Shown here: in pieces, positions 37,368 to 46,766 of the stretch
Layout: every line of letters starts with the position of its first letter
Numbering within the stretch: the first letter of the stretch is position 1
Assembly: GCF_002209565.1 (NCBI RefSeq)
Contig: NZ_NJIH01000003.1
Location: 62,001-126,000, forward strand
Direction: 5' to 3'
Length of the DNA stretch: 64,000 nucleotides
DNA from: Candidimonas nitroreducens
Lineage (GTDB): Bacteria > Pseudomonadota > Gammaproteobacteria > Burkholderiales > Burkholderiaceae_B
Notes under the pieces: generated by a model
What the model was told of the DNA's origin: nothing
Databases searched by the model: none
What the model saw: the letters and a program-made list of their open reading frames with translations, nothing else
Translations under genes and position numbers: made by a program

Positions 37368-37978
37368 GCGGCCTCGTGTTTCTGCAGCAACGGAATCAGC
37401 GACTGTACCACCTGGGAAACGGGCATGATCCCGGTTTCGACCGCCAGGCTGGCAACCTCTTCGTACAAGGGTTCGCGCTGGGCCAGCAGTTCGGCGATGC
37501 GCGCCCGCGGATCGGCGGTCTGCAGCAGCGGGCGGCCGCGGTCGCGCGCCACGCGGCGGTACAGTTCGTCGCCCCGGGCGCGCAGGTAGATGACCAGGCC
37601 AAGCTCGCGCAGGCAGCGGCGGTTGGCTTCGGCCAGCACCGCGCCGCCCCCGGTGGCAATGACGATGTCGGTGCGCTGCGCGCATTCCTGCAGCAGGGCC
37701 GATTCGCGGCGGCGGAACCCTTCCTCGCCCTCGATGTCGAAAATCAGCGACACCCGTACACCGCAGCGCGCCTCCAGTTCATGATCCAGATCGAGGAACT
37801 CGCGGCCGAGCTGGCGGGCGAGCTGCCGCCCTATGGTGGTCTTGCCGGCACCCATCATGCCGACGAGAAAGATCGGGCGGCTGCCGCACTGCGTGCCCGC
37901 GGCCTTCCGCGGCGCCGGCGCGGCGGCCGCTTCCGTGGATTGCGCCGGCATGGCGCCCCCGTATATAGAGTTGTTCAT
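37364..37978 (-). CDS. aroK: Shikimate kinase
   Basis: 204 residues from an ATG at 37978. P-loop [16 protein letters not shown], the shikimate-binding [22 protein letters not shown], and IATGGGAVL (Walker B/GGG) are all present, with the RGRPLL lid region. The N-terminal 40 residues ([21 protein letters not shown]) are extra compared with E. coli AroK. A second ATG at 37951 has GGGGGC just upstream, and a -10-like GATAAT sits only about 10 bp before the first ATG, so the shorter start is quite possible. Coupled to aroB by a 4-bp overlap. Confidence 0.95.
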   Translation of the reverse strand: MNNSIYGGAMPAQSTEAAAAPAPRKAAGTQCGSRPIFLVGMMGAGKTTIGRQLARQLGREFLDLDHELEARCGVRVSLIFDIEGEEGFRRRESALLQECAQRTDIVIATGGGAVLAEANRRCLRELGLVIYLRARGDELYRRVARDRGRPLLQTADPRARIAELLAQREPLYEEVASLAVETGIMPVSQVVQSLIPLLQKHEAA

Positions 37979-38093
37979 TTGTGTATTATCCCACTTGCAA
38001 ACCCGAGGCGAACGACCGCAGCGCAGCATTCGGTTACATTAAGCCGAAGCATAAACACGGGTCTCGCCTCCGTTGGACTTAAAATCGCCCGTA

Positions 38094-40580
38094 ATGAGTT
38101 CCTCTACTACCCCCAATAAATCCCGATCCGGCCCGTCCTCCTGGATCGGGCGCTTCTTTTTGAAGGCAGCGGTCTTTTGCGCGGGGCTCGGGCTTTGCGG
38201 CGTACTGCTGGGCACTCTGGCGCTGGCACTGGCCTGGCCGAACCTGCCCGACCTGCACGCCATGACCGACTATCGGCCGCGCATTCCGCTGCGCATCTAT
38301 ACCGCCGACAAGGTTCTGATCGGCGAATTCGGCGAAGAACGGCGCAATGTGCTGCGCTTCAATGAAATCCCCGACGTCATGAAGTCCGCCATTCTGTCGG
38401 CCGAAGACGACCGCTTCTACCAGCACGGCGGCATCGACTGGTCGGGCGTGGCGCGCGCGCTGCTGGCCAACATCACGCACATGTCCAAGGCACAGGGCGC
38501 CAGCACCATCACCATGCAGGTGGCGCGCAACTTCTACCTGTCCTCGGAAAAAACCTACACCCGCAAATTCTACGAACTGCTGCTCACGTTCAAGATCGAG
38601 TCCACCCTTACCAAGGATCAGATTCTCGACCTGTACATGAACCAGATCTATCTCGGCCACCGGGCCTACGGCTTCGCGGCCGCCTGCCGCACCTACTTCG
38701 GCAAGCCGCTGTCCGAGATCACCCCGGCCGAAGCGGCCATGCTGGCCGGCATACCCAAAGCGCCCTCGCGCTTCAACCCCATCGCCAACTTCAAGCGCGC
38801 CAAGATCCGCCAGGCCTACGTGCTGGGCCGCATGAAGGCCCTGGGCTACCTGACCGACGACGAATACAAGCAGGCCATGGCGCAGCCCATCCAGCTGAAG
38901 TCCTCGGCTGGCACGCAAAACGGCAGCTACGCCGTCCATGGCGACTACGTGGCCGAGCTGGCCCGCCAGCTTATGTACAACATCTATCACGACGACATCT
39001 ACTCGCGCGGCTTCAACATCTACACCACCGTCAATTCCAAAGACCAGGAAGAGGCCTACAAGGCCGTGCGCGACGGCATACTCGACTACACGCGCCGCTC
39101 GCCCTACCCCGGGCCCGAAGAAACCATAGACCTGCCCAGCGGCGTCGAGAAAGACCCCACCAAGCTCGACGCCATCATCGACGACCTGCAGGACAAATAC
39201 GCCGACAGCGGCAACCTGCAGATGGGCCTGGTGCTGTCGGCCTCGCCCACCAAGATCACGGTGGCGCGCAGCTCGCAGGAAATCATCGACGTCACCGACA
39301 AGCGGGCGCTGCGCGTAGTGGCGCGCGCCCTGACCAAGAGCGCCAAAGGCAAGGTGCGCATCCAGCGCGGCTCGGTGGTCTACCTGCACAAGAACGGCGA
39401 CTACTGGGAAGTCATCAACATGCCGTCCGTGCAGGCTGCCTTCGTGGCCGTGCGGCCCGAGGACGGCGCGATTCTGTCCATGGTGGGCGGCTTCGATTTC
39501 GATCAGGGCAAATTCAACCGCGTCACCCAGGCCTGGCGCCAGCCGGGCTCCAGCTTCAAGCCCTTCCTGTACGCCTCGGCGCTGGAGCGCGGCCTGACCC
39601 CGGCCACGCAGATCTCCAACGAGCCCTTCTCGCTTACCGCCGCACAGACCGGCTCCAAGCCCTGGACGCCGAAGAACTACGGCAACGAGTACAACCCCAT
39701 GCTGACCATGCGCCAGGGCCTGTACAAGTCCATGAACATGGTTTCCATACGCATCATGCAGGCGGTGGGGCCCAAGTACGTGCAAAACTACATCACCCGC
39801 TTCGGCTTCGACCGCGCGCGCCAGCCGGCGGTGCTGCCGCTGGCTCTGGGCGCGGGCAGCGTCACGCCGCTGCAGATGGCCGGCGCTTACTCGGTCTTCG
39901 CCAACGGCGGCTATCGCGTCCCGCCCTACCTCATCGACCACGTCACCGACAGCAGCGGCAAGACCATCATGCAGGCCAAGCCCACCGTGGCCGGCGACAG
40001 CGCCGCGCGCGTCATCGACCCGCGCACGGTCTACGTCATGGACGACATGCTGCGCGGCGTCGCCACCTACGGCACCGGCGCGCGCGTGCACCGCGAACTG
40101 CATCGCAACGACATAGGCGGCAAGACCGGCACCACCAACGACTCCCACGATGCCTGGTTCGCCGGCTTCACCCCGCACATCGTCGGCATCGCCTGGATGG
40201 GCTACGACCAGCCGCGCTCGCTGGGCTCGCGCGAGACCGGCGGCGGCGCGGCCCTGCCCATATGGCTGGACTTCATGCGCTTCGCCCTGAAAGGGCAGCC
40301 CGAGACCCCGCCGGGGCCCATACCCTCGGGTCTGAGCAAGATCGACGGCGACTACTACTTCTCGGAATTCCCGCCCGGGCAGGCCATCGCCCGCGTCGGG
40401 CTGCCCACCCTGCCGGGCATGGACGACACCAACCCCGCCCCGGCGGGCGGCAGCCCTGCCGCCCCCGGCGCGCCCGGCACCAATCCGTCGGACGGCATCA
40501 ACAATCTGCTGAACCAGCTGCAGGGCCAGAACGACCAAAGCGACCAAAGCGTGGCGCAGACGCACAAAGTACAATTTTGA
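38094..40580 (+). CDS. mrcA: Penicillin-binding protein 1A (bifunctional peptidoglycan synthase)
   Basis: 828 residues, inner membrane anchored by the N-terminal helix FFLKAAVFCAGLGLCGVLLG. Glycosyltransferase domain motifs: AEDDRFYQHGGID, GASTITMQVARNFYL, LDLYMNQIYLGHRAYGFAAA. Transpeptidase motifs: SSFKP (nucleophile Ser), SMN, and KTGTTND. The C-terminal tail is Pro/Ala/Gly- then Gln/Asn-rich (NQLQGQNDQSDQSVAQ). The ATG at 38094 is preferred; an in-frame TTG at 38073 is the alternative. Divergent from aroK, as is usual for ponA/mrcA loci though with no pil genes here. Confidence 0.96.
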   Translation: MSSSTTPNKSRSGPSSWIGRFFLKAAVFCAGLGLCGVLLGTLALALAWPNLPDLHAMTDYRPRIPLRIYTADKVLIGEFGEERRNVLRFNEIPDVMKSAILSAEDDRFYQHGGIDWSGVARALLANITHMSKAQGASTITMQVARNFYLSSEKTYTRKFYELLLTFKIESTLTKDQILDLYMNQIYLGHRAYGFAAACRTYFGKPLSEITPAEAAMLAGIPKAPSRFNPIANFKRAKIRQAYVLGRMKALGYLTDDEYKQAMAQPIQLKSSAGTQNGSYAVHGDYVAELARQLMYNIYHDDIYSRGFNIYTTVNSKDQEEAYKAVRDGILDYTRRSPYPGPEETIDLPSGVEKDPTKLDAIIDDLQDKYADSGNLQMGLVLSASPTKITVARSSQEIIDVTDKRALRVVARALTKSAKGKVRIQRGSVVYLHKNGDYWEVINMPSVQAAFVAVRPEDGAILSMVGGFDFDQGKFNRVTQAWRQPGSSFKPFLYASALERGLTPATQISNEPFSLTAAQTGSKPWTPKNYGNEYNPMLTMRQGLYKSMNMVSIRIMQAVGPKYVQNYITRFGFDRARQPAVLPLALGAGSVTPLQMAGAYSVFANGGYRVPPYLIDHVTDSSGKTIMQAKPTVAGDSAARVIDPRTVYVMDDMLRGVATYGTGARVHRELHRNDIGGKTGTTNDSHDAWFAGFTPHIVGIAWMGYDQPRSLGSRETGGGAALPIWLDFMRFALKGQPETPPGPIPSGLSKIDGDYYFSEFPPGQAIARVGLPTLPGMDDTNPAPAGGSPAAPGAPGTNPSDGINNLLNQLQGQNDQSDQSVAQTHKVQF

Positions 40581-40597
40581 AAACTCGGAGTCACGTC

Positions 40598-40828
40598 ATG
40601 CAAGCGTCTTCCGTATCGGCGTGTATCCGCCATACGCCCCGTATCGTTGCCGGCCTGTTCCTGCTGGCGCTGGTGGCCGGCTGCGGCTACAAAGGCCCCC
40701 TGTACATGCCGCCGCCGCCCGCCCCCAACGCGTCCCTGGCCAAGCCGCCGCAAAGCGTGCAGCTTCCGGCCGAAGACCAGACGGGCAGCAACAGCGCCGC
40801 ACCGGCCCAGACCAAAGCCGTCAAATAG
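40598..40828 (+). CDS. lptM: LPS translocon maturation lipoprotein LptM (YifL-like)
   Basis: 76 residues. A signal peptide ends in the lipobox LVAG-C, and the mature protein begins CGYKGPLYMPPPPAP, the hallmark of the LptM/LppL family that sits beside lysA in many proteobacteria. LptM helps oxidative folding of LptD in the outer membrane. CGGAG precedes the ATG. The C-terminal region is short and low-complexity. lysA follows after 170 bp. Confidence 0.9.
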   Translation: MQASSVSACIRHTPRIVAGLFLLALVAGCGYKGPLYMPPPPAPNASLAKPPQSVQLPAEDQTGSNSAAPAQTKAVK

Positions 40829-40998
40829 CCCGGCAGGCACGCGGTTGCCCAGCAAGCCGGCGGCTTCCATTACACTGTGATGCCACCGGCCCCGGAGCCG
40901 ATCCCGGCTTCAGGCCGGGCGGCACACGGCCGCCGCCCCGGCGGGCCGGCCGGGCTCATGAATCGAAACCACACCCACACTACCACCCCAGCCCCATC

Positions 40999-42273
<1,275 letters not shown>

Positions 42274-42299
42274 AGCAAGGGGCTCCGCCCCCTCCCGCC

Positions 42300-42389
42300 C
42301 GTCTACAAAACGAGCGAGGGAATAGGGCATCTCCCGCAGGCGAGAGGGTCATTGAACCGGAGGGAGAGCGCCCCATTCCAGGCCGCGCC
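42300..42389 (+). ncRNA. Structured repeat copy 1, candidate small RNA
   Basis: A 90-bp unit starting CGTCTACAAAACGAGCG and ending AGGCCGCGCC. It can fold as a long hairpin: GGAATAGGGCATCTCCC (42319-42335) with the arm at 42362-42379, containing one A-C mismatch and a small bulge. The 26-nt apical loop includes GGGTCATTGAACCGGA. A second copy lies 135 bp downstream with the same length and several compensatory stem changes. A terminator-like hairpin with a short T run follows at 42394-42424, supporting plus-strand transcription. It could belong to a known betaproteobacterial small-RNA family; I could not check. Confidence 0.5.
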
Positions 42390-42393
42390 TGAA

Positions 42394-42424
42394 GATCCCG
42401 GCACCTCAACGAACCGGGGTCTTT
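42394..42424 (+). terminator. Possible terminator after structured repeat copy 1
   Basis: GATCCCGG (42394-42401) pairs with CCGGGGTC (42414-42421), including one G-U pair, around a 12-nt loop, and is followed by TTT. The T run is short, so confidence is limited. Confidence 0.4.
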
Positions 42425-42434
42425 GCCCACCAAC

Positions 42435-42524
42435 CGTCTACAAAACAAGCGGAGAGAATGGGGTGCCTCCTGGAGGTGAGTGGGTCATCGAACCGGAAGG
42501 AGGTACCCCGTTCTAGGCCGCGCC
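42435..42524 (+). ncRNA. Structured repeat copy 2, candidate small RNA
   Basis: Second 90-bp copy, starting CGTCTACAAAACAAGCG. The arm AGAATGGGGTGCCTCCT (42455-42471) pairs over all 17 positions with 42498-42514, allowing two G-U pairs, around a 26-nt loop containing GGGTCATCGAACCGGA. Compared with copy 1, three stem pairs change on both sides: G-C to A-T at the base, T-A to C-G and C-G to T-A in the upper stem. Sequence outside the stems is conserved at the two ends and in the loop. This pattern argues for selection on RNA structure. Confidence 0.5.
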
Positions 42525-42664
42525 AACAGAACCAGCCCGGCGACGCATGGCGCCCCATGAATGCAACATGACAGCATAGTGGTGGTGTAGCACCACGCCA
42601 CTCTCGCACTCACATCGCCCCACCTCGCCAGCCCCACAAACCCCGCGGCCGCCCAGCGTCGCGG

Positions 42665-42877
42665 GCGGCTGGGGCTCGGCAGGCTCGTCCGAGCCCGCCG
42701 CCACCGTAGGGCATTTTGGGGGATGCAAGGTCGGCACTGTCCGAGCGTCAAGCCTGCGCATAGCCCGGGGGGCTATGCGCGACGCGAGTTTGCCGACCGC
42801 CCCCAAAATGCCCGGAGGTCAAGGGCAGTGCCGGCGCAGCCGGCACCGGGCGAGCGAGCCTGCCGAGCCCCAGCCGC
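42665..42877. repeat. 213-bp nested inverted-repeat element
   Basis: Outer arms of 23 bp are perfectly complementary (42665-42687 with 42855-42877). Inside them a 14-bp perfect pair, GGGCATTTTGGGGG (42709-42722) with 42800-42813, then an 8-bp pair GGTCGGCA/TGCCGACC (42729-42736 with 42791-42798), and at the centre a 10-bp hairpin GCGCATAGCC/GGCTATGCGC (42756-42765 with 42771-42780). The right side also carries GTGCCGGC-GCA-GCCGGCAC (42828-42846). The regular nesting suggests either a structured RNA or a non-autonomous palindromic repeat that may occur elsewhere in the genome. Confidence 0.75.
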
Positions 42878-42930
42878 TTGCGGCGCGTGTAAAGAACAAA
42901 AGCCCAAGGGAAAAAACCTGCACCCCAAAC

Positions 42931-42951
42931 AAAAGGGGCCTGGAAAGCCCC
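42931..42951 (-). terminator. Terminator of the ccs1-ccsB transcript
   Basis: On the minus strand GGGGC (42951-42947) pairs with GCCCC (42939-42935) and is followed by TTTTGTTT. A second hairpin, GGCCGCCC/GGGCGGCC (42973-42995), lies between this site and the ccsB stop. Together they should end leftward transcription. Confidence 0.55.
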
Positions 42952-43006
42952 TAAAAAAATACATACCCAAACGGCCGCCCCAACACAGGGCGGCCCATCA
43001 TCCGCG

Positions 43007-44365
43007 CTACAGCGATCCGTACGAATGCAGCCCCGCCAGGAACATATTCACCCCCAGGAACGCGAAACTGGTGACCAGCAGCCCACCCAGCGCCCAATAC
43101 GCCGCCATCGTGCCGCGCAGCCCCTTCATCAGCCGCATGTGCAGCCACGCCGCATAATTCAGCCAGACAATCAGCGCCCAGGTTTCCTTCGGATCCCACT
43201 GCCAATAAGTACCCCAGGCATCCGCCGCCCACAGCGCGCCCAGTATCGTCGCTACCGTGAAGAACGCAAACCCCACCGCAATCGCCCGGTACATAATGTC
43301 GTCCAGGATCTCCAGCGACGGCAGCTTTGCCGCAATCGGCTTGCGCAGCGCCAGAATCACCGCCACCACAATCGCCGCCAGCCCGAAATACAGCATCCAG
43401 GTCATCGATACTTCTTTCGTGCCGAACACCATCGGTTCCGCGCACAGCACCGCGCCCAGCACGAACACCGGCACCAGCTTGGCCCGCGACACCGTTTGCC
43501 CGTGCTCTTTGATGAGATACGCAAAACCCACCATCGCCGACAGCGAGAACGAACTGTAGCCTATGAAATTCGCCGGCACATGCAGCTTCATCCACCAGCT
43601 TTTAAGCGCCGGCACCAGCGGCTGAATCGCGTACGCATCGCGCGTAAACGAATACCACAGCAGGAACACCACCGCTGAACTGATCACCATCAGCACGAAG
43701 CCGCCCAGCGCCCGCGTGGCATAACGGCGTTCGTAATACAGATAAAACAGCGCCGTAAACAAACAGAACAGCACGAACACTTCATACAGATTGCTGACCG
43801 GCACATGGCCTATGCCCGGCCCCAGCAGATGCCCCTCGCGCCAGCGCACCAGCATGCCCGTCAGGCCCGCATACACCGCCCCCCAGGTCAGCGCCGTGCC
43901 CAGCCACGCCGCCGTATCGCTGAAGAACCCGATCCAGTAGCAGATCATCGCCAGCGCGAACAGCGCGCACATCCACAGTATCGCCGACTGCGACGAGAAC
44001 AGATACTTCAGGAAAAACACATGATCCGCGCGCGTGATGTCGCCCTGCCCCAGGCCGCCGCCGTTGCTGTACAGCCAGATGGCGAACAGCGCGCTCAGCC
44101 CGCTGGCTATCATCAGCGTACGCAGGGGCCGCCAAAGCCAGCCCAGCCAGCTGCACACCACCACCGCGCCGCACAGGATCAACTTCTCGTAGTAGTCCAT
44201 GTCGGCGCTGTAATTCAGCAGCGCATAAGCGGCGCCCCCGGCCAACACCAGGAAAAAGACGATATCGGACCAATTCGGACGGCCGCGATGGCCGCGCGAG
44301 TCGCCGCTGGACGTCATGGCATCGTCCCACATGGGGATGCCTGGCTTGATGATAGTGTCGGTCAT
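43007..44365 (-). CDS. ccsB: Cytochrome c biogenesis protein CcsB (ResC/CcsA-type)
   Basis: 452 residues, polytopic inner-membrane protein of the system II haem-handling complex. The periplasmic WWD-type motif is WGTYWQWDPKETWALIVWL, with conserved flanking His (KLHVPANFIGY; WLHMRL). It exports haem and with Ccs1 ligates it to CxxCH apocytochromes. The N-terminal 25 residues are hydrophilic. It begins 10 bp after the ccs1 stop. The neighbouring cytochrome c4 gene is a likely client. Confidence 0.95.
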   Translation of the reverse strand: MTDTIIKPGIPMWDDAMTSSGDSRGHRGRPNWSDIVFFLVLAGGAAYALLNYSADMDYYEKLILCGAVVVCSWLGWLWRPLRTLMIASGLSALFAIWLYSNGGGLGQGDITRADHVFFLKYLFSSQSAILWMCALFALAMICYWIGFFSDTAAWLGTALTWGAVYAGLTGMLVRWREGHLLGPGIGHVPVSNLYEVFVLFCLFTALFYLYYERRYATRALGGFVLMVISSAVVFLLWYSFTRDAYAIQPLVPALKSWWMKLHVPANFIGYSSFSLSAMVGFAYLIKEHGQTVSRAKLVPVFVLGAVLCAEPMVFGTKEVSMTWMLYFGLAAIVVAVILALRKPIAAKLPSLEILDDIMYRAIAVGFAFFTVATILGALWAADAWGTYWQWDPKETWALIVWLNYAAWLHMRLMKGLRGTMAAYWALGGLLVTSFAFLGVNMFLAGLHSYGSL

Positions 44366-44375
44366 AAGAACCTCT

Positions 44376-46418
44376 TTACGTGGACAGGCGCTTGATCGCG
44401 TCCTTGAAACGCTCGAACTCGTGCTGGAAATCGAGCGTGCGCCGCTGGGAAGTCATGGCAGCCAGCATCTCGCTGCCCTGGCCTTGCGGCTTGACCCATA
44501 CCCAGATACGGCGATCACGGATATAGAACATCGAAAATACGCCCAGCACCAGCAGGACGCAACCCAGGTATACCGCGTTCTTGCCCGGACTGCGGGCCAC
44601 CTGGAACACACTGGCCTGCACGTGGTCGAAACCCTTGAGCGCCAGAAACACCGGCGCCGGATAATCGGGCAGATTCGCCATCGCCAGCAAGGCCAGCTGG
44701 ATCCAGGTGTTGGCGGCCTGGCCCTCCGGCCCCACGTGCTGGATGGGCGGCAGCCCGGCCTTCTCGTGCTCGATGTCGCGCAGCTCGGTCAGGCTCAATT
44801 GGATCATGGGCACCGCAAAACCCAGCACCTTCTCGCGCTGGTCGGCCGGCACCTTCTCCACAATGGCGTCGAAGCCGCCTTTGGAAAACGCCTCCATGGC
44901 GCCCTCGGCAGCCTTCTGCAGCAAAGGCTGCTGCAGGCCCGAATTGGCATTGCGCGCGGCAAACCGCCCCGCCGCCTCGGCACGCATCACCGGATCGTAC
45001 AGCGCGGCACGCAGGCGCATGAAGTCGGCCACCGAATTATCCGCATCCGCGGGAATGCGCAGATAGCGGTAATTCTGGTTCGGATTGTCGCGTACGCCGG
45101 CCAGGAACACCGAATGGTCGTCGAGCTTGATCGGCAGCATGTAATTATTGAACTCGTGCGCCTGCCCGTCGCGGCCGATGATGCGGTATTGCACGCTCGG
45201 CCCCACATTGTGCAGGTCTTTGTTCTTAGCCGGCGCGGCGCTGCCCGTGACCGACGCCACCTCGGCCAGGATGGGCTTGGGCTGCGGCGCCACGTTGCCC
45301 GAAAGATTTTCCACATTGATGGTGCGCAGGCCCGACAGGTCGACCTCGAGCTTGCCGGCCTTGGCGCCGCTGCCCATGGTGATCTCGGTAGACTTGCCCA
45401 CCGTGCCGTCGACCGTGAACGGCTTGTCGTTCGGCCCGGCCAGCGGGTACCCCACCATCTGCAGCTTGCTGCCGCCATCGTCGAAACTGGACTGATAGAC
45501 CGTGACGCCGCGGTAGCGCAGCGGCTCGTTGACCTTGATGGTACGGTCGAACTTCTTGCCCGTGGCCAGGTCGGTCACTTCCACGTCGCTCTGGAAATTG
45601 CTGGGCATGCCGGTCGAATAGTAGCTGACCGAGAACTTCTTGAGCGTCAGCGCGAAGGGCAGCGGCTGCACCAGCACGCCGTTGTTGACGGTAACGATGC
45701 CATTGCTGCTTTCACTGCCCTCGGGCACCAGCATATTGGCGCGGAAGCTGAGATTGGCGGCCGGCAAGCGGCCCGATGCAGGCACCTGGGAGATCAGCAT
45801 GTTCTGCGTAATGGGCGTCTTGCCCAGCCATACCTGCAGCCGGATCGGCAGTTCGCTGTCGAGCAGGCCGCCGATACAGATGACGACGATTGCGGCATGG
45901 GCAAAAATATAGCCATATCGGTTGGCGCTTCCTTTCTTGGCTGCGATCAGCACGCTTTCGCCGTCCTGACGCAGCTTGAACTTGTAGCCCTGCCCGGTAA
46001 GCCATTGCTGCACGCGCTTCTGGCTTTCCGCGGGAGCCAGCGTCGAGGCGCTCTCGACCCGATGGTGGAAAGAGCGCAGGCTGTTGCCGCGTATGTATTC
46101 CCGGAAAGAGCTGGCATCGCGCACCATTTTGGGCGCGTTGCGTATCAGGCAGATGCTGGTGGACACCACCAGGAACGCCATGATCAGCAGGAACCACCAG
46201 CTATTGTAGACGTGGTAGATCGAGAACTTGTCAAAGACCGCGAACCAGAAGGGGCCAAACTGGTCGATGTAGCTGCCGGGCGCCTGGTTCTGCTGCAGCA
46301 CGGTGCCGATCAGGCTGGCCACGCAGATGAACATCAGCAGGCTTACCGCAAAACGCATCGAACCCAGCAGCTCGAAGAAATCGGCGCCCCAGCGGCGCAA
46401 GGAATAGGTCTGGCTCAT
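44376..46418 (-). CDS. resB: Cytochrome c biogenesis protein Ccs1/ResB
   Basis: 680 residues. Three N-terminal transmembrane helices (SMRFAVSLLMFICVASLIGTV, WWFLLIMAFLVVSTSICLI, YIFAHAAIVVICIGGLLDSE), a large periplasmic domain, and a fourth helix near the C-terminus (AVYLGCVLLVLGVFSMFYIRDRRIWVWV). This is the ResB partner of CcsB in system II cytochrome c maturation. GSYIDQFGPFWFAVFDKF and SFHHRVES are family blocks. Upstream lies the repeat-rich 46.4-46.8 kb gap, which must hold its promoter unless it is read through from the cytochrome c4 gene. Confidence 0.95.
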   Translation of the reverse strand: MSQTYSLRRWGADFFELLGSMRFAVSLLMFICVASLIGTVLQQNQAPGSYIDQFGPFWFAVFDKFSIYHVYNSWWFLLIMAFLVVSTSICLIRNAPKMVRDASSFREYIRGNSLRSFHHRVESASTLAPAESQKRVQQWLTGQGYKFKLRQDGESVLIAAKKGSANRYGYIFAHAAIVVICIGGLLDSELPIRLQVWLGKTPITQNMLISQVPASGRLPAANLSFRANMLVPEGSESSNGIVTVNNGVLVQPLPFALTLKKFSVSYYSTGMPSNFQSDVEVTDLATGKKFDRTIKVNEPLRYRGVTVYQSSFDDGGSKLQMVGYPLAGPNDKPFTVDGTVGKSTEITMGSGAKAGKLEVDLSGLRTINVENLSGNVAPQPKPILAEVASVTGSAAPAKNKDLHNVGPSVQYRIIGRDGQAHEFNNYMLPIKLDDHSVFLAGVRDNPNQNYRYLRIPADADNSVADFMRLRAALYDPVMRAEAAGRFAARNANSGLQQPLLQKAAEGAMEAFSKGGFDAIVEKVPADQREKVLGFAVPMIQLSLTELRDIEHEKAGLPPIQHVGPEGQAANTWIQLALLAMANLPDYPAPVFLALKGFDHVQASVFQVARSPGKNAVYLGCVLLVLGVFSMFYIRDRRIWVWVKPQGQGSEMLAAMTSQRRTLDFQHEFERFKDAIKRLST

Positions 46419-46492
46419 CTCGATTCACAAAAAAAATGCCCCCATGCTGCGCCTGCGGCTTGCTGTCCACCTCGCGGGCTGGCATGCCGCTC

Positions 46493-46546
46493 GGATTCGC
46501 CAGGCTTGGCTCAGTCCGCAGGAACTGAGCCAAGCCTGGCGAATCC
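46493..46546. repeat. Perfect 23-bp-arm palindrome
   Basis: The arms 46493-46515 and 46524-46546 are perfectly complementary (the left arm begins GGATTCGCCAGGCTTGG) around the 8-nt loop CCGCAGGA. No T run follows on either strand, so a plain terminator is not the best reading. It may be a dispersed palindromic repeat, or a leader hairpin affecting ccs1 expression. Confidence 0.75.
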
Positions 46547-46662
46547 CCCCAAGGGGGCGCTTTTTGCCTTGGGGCGGCCCGGCGGCAAAAATTGCCGCCG
46601 TACCGCTACGGAGCGTACCGCCTTGCCGTTCCCACGCGGGAAACATGGCCAGGCGCCGCGCC

Positions 46663-46695
46663 AAGAAAAAAGGGAGGCCGCCGGCGACAGCTCCC
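46663..46695 (-). terminator. Terminator of the cytochrome c4 gene
   Basis: On the minus strand an A run precedes GGGAG, a GC-rich loop, CTCCC (stem bases 46691-46695 with 46672-46676) and TTTTTTCTT. On the plus strand the stem is likewise followed by a T run, so it may work in both directions. Confidence 0.5.
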
Positions 46696-46766
46696 CCCTT
46701 TTTTTTATTTCTGAATTCCAGCCAGCAACTCCCGTTCCCGCGGGGCGGCTGGACTAGATCCAGGGC

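Larger units (their letters stand above)
42525..43006. other. Non-coding remainder of the lysA/ccsB gap
   Basis: No credible gene; open frames here are by-products of GC-rich inverted repeats. It holds a small hairpin GTGGTG/CACCAC (42582-42596), the large nested palindrome (42665-42877), and terminator-like hairpins for ccsB (42931-42951, 42973-42995). Confidence 0.6.
46419..46766. other. Repeat-rich gap between ccs1 and cytochrome c4 genes
   Basis: 348 bp without a gene. Contents in order: a 23-bp-arm palindrome (46493-46546), a C5/G5 fold-back, GGCGGCAA-AAA-TTGCCGCC (46581-46599), and a terminator-like hairpin (46672-46695). Both flanking genes read leftward, so this region is both the 3' end of the cytochrome c4 transcript and the leader of ccs1. 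Confidence 0.6.

Noticed and set aside
42406-43157. Several 60-140 codon frames in the lysA/ccsB gap
   Set aside because: They arise from GC-rich inverted repeats, lack ribosome-binding sites and resemble no protein.
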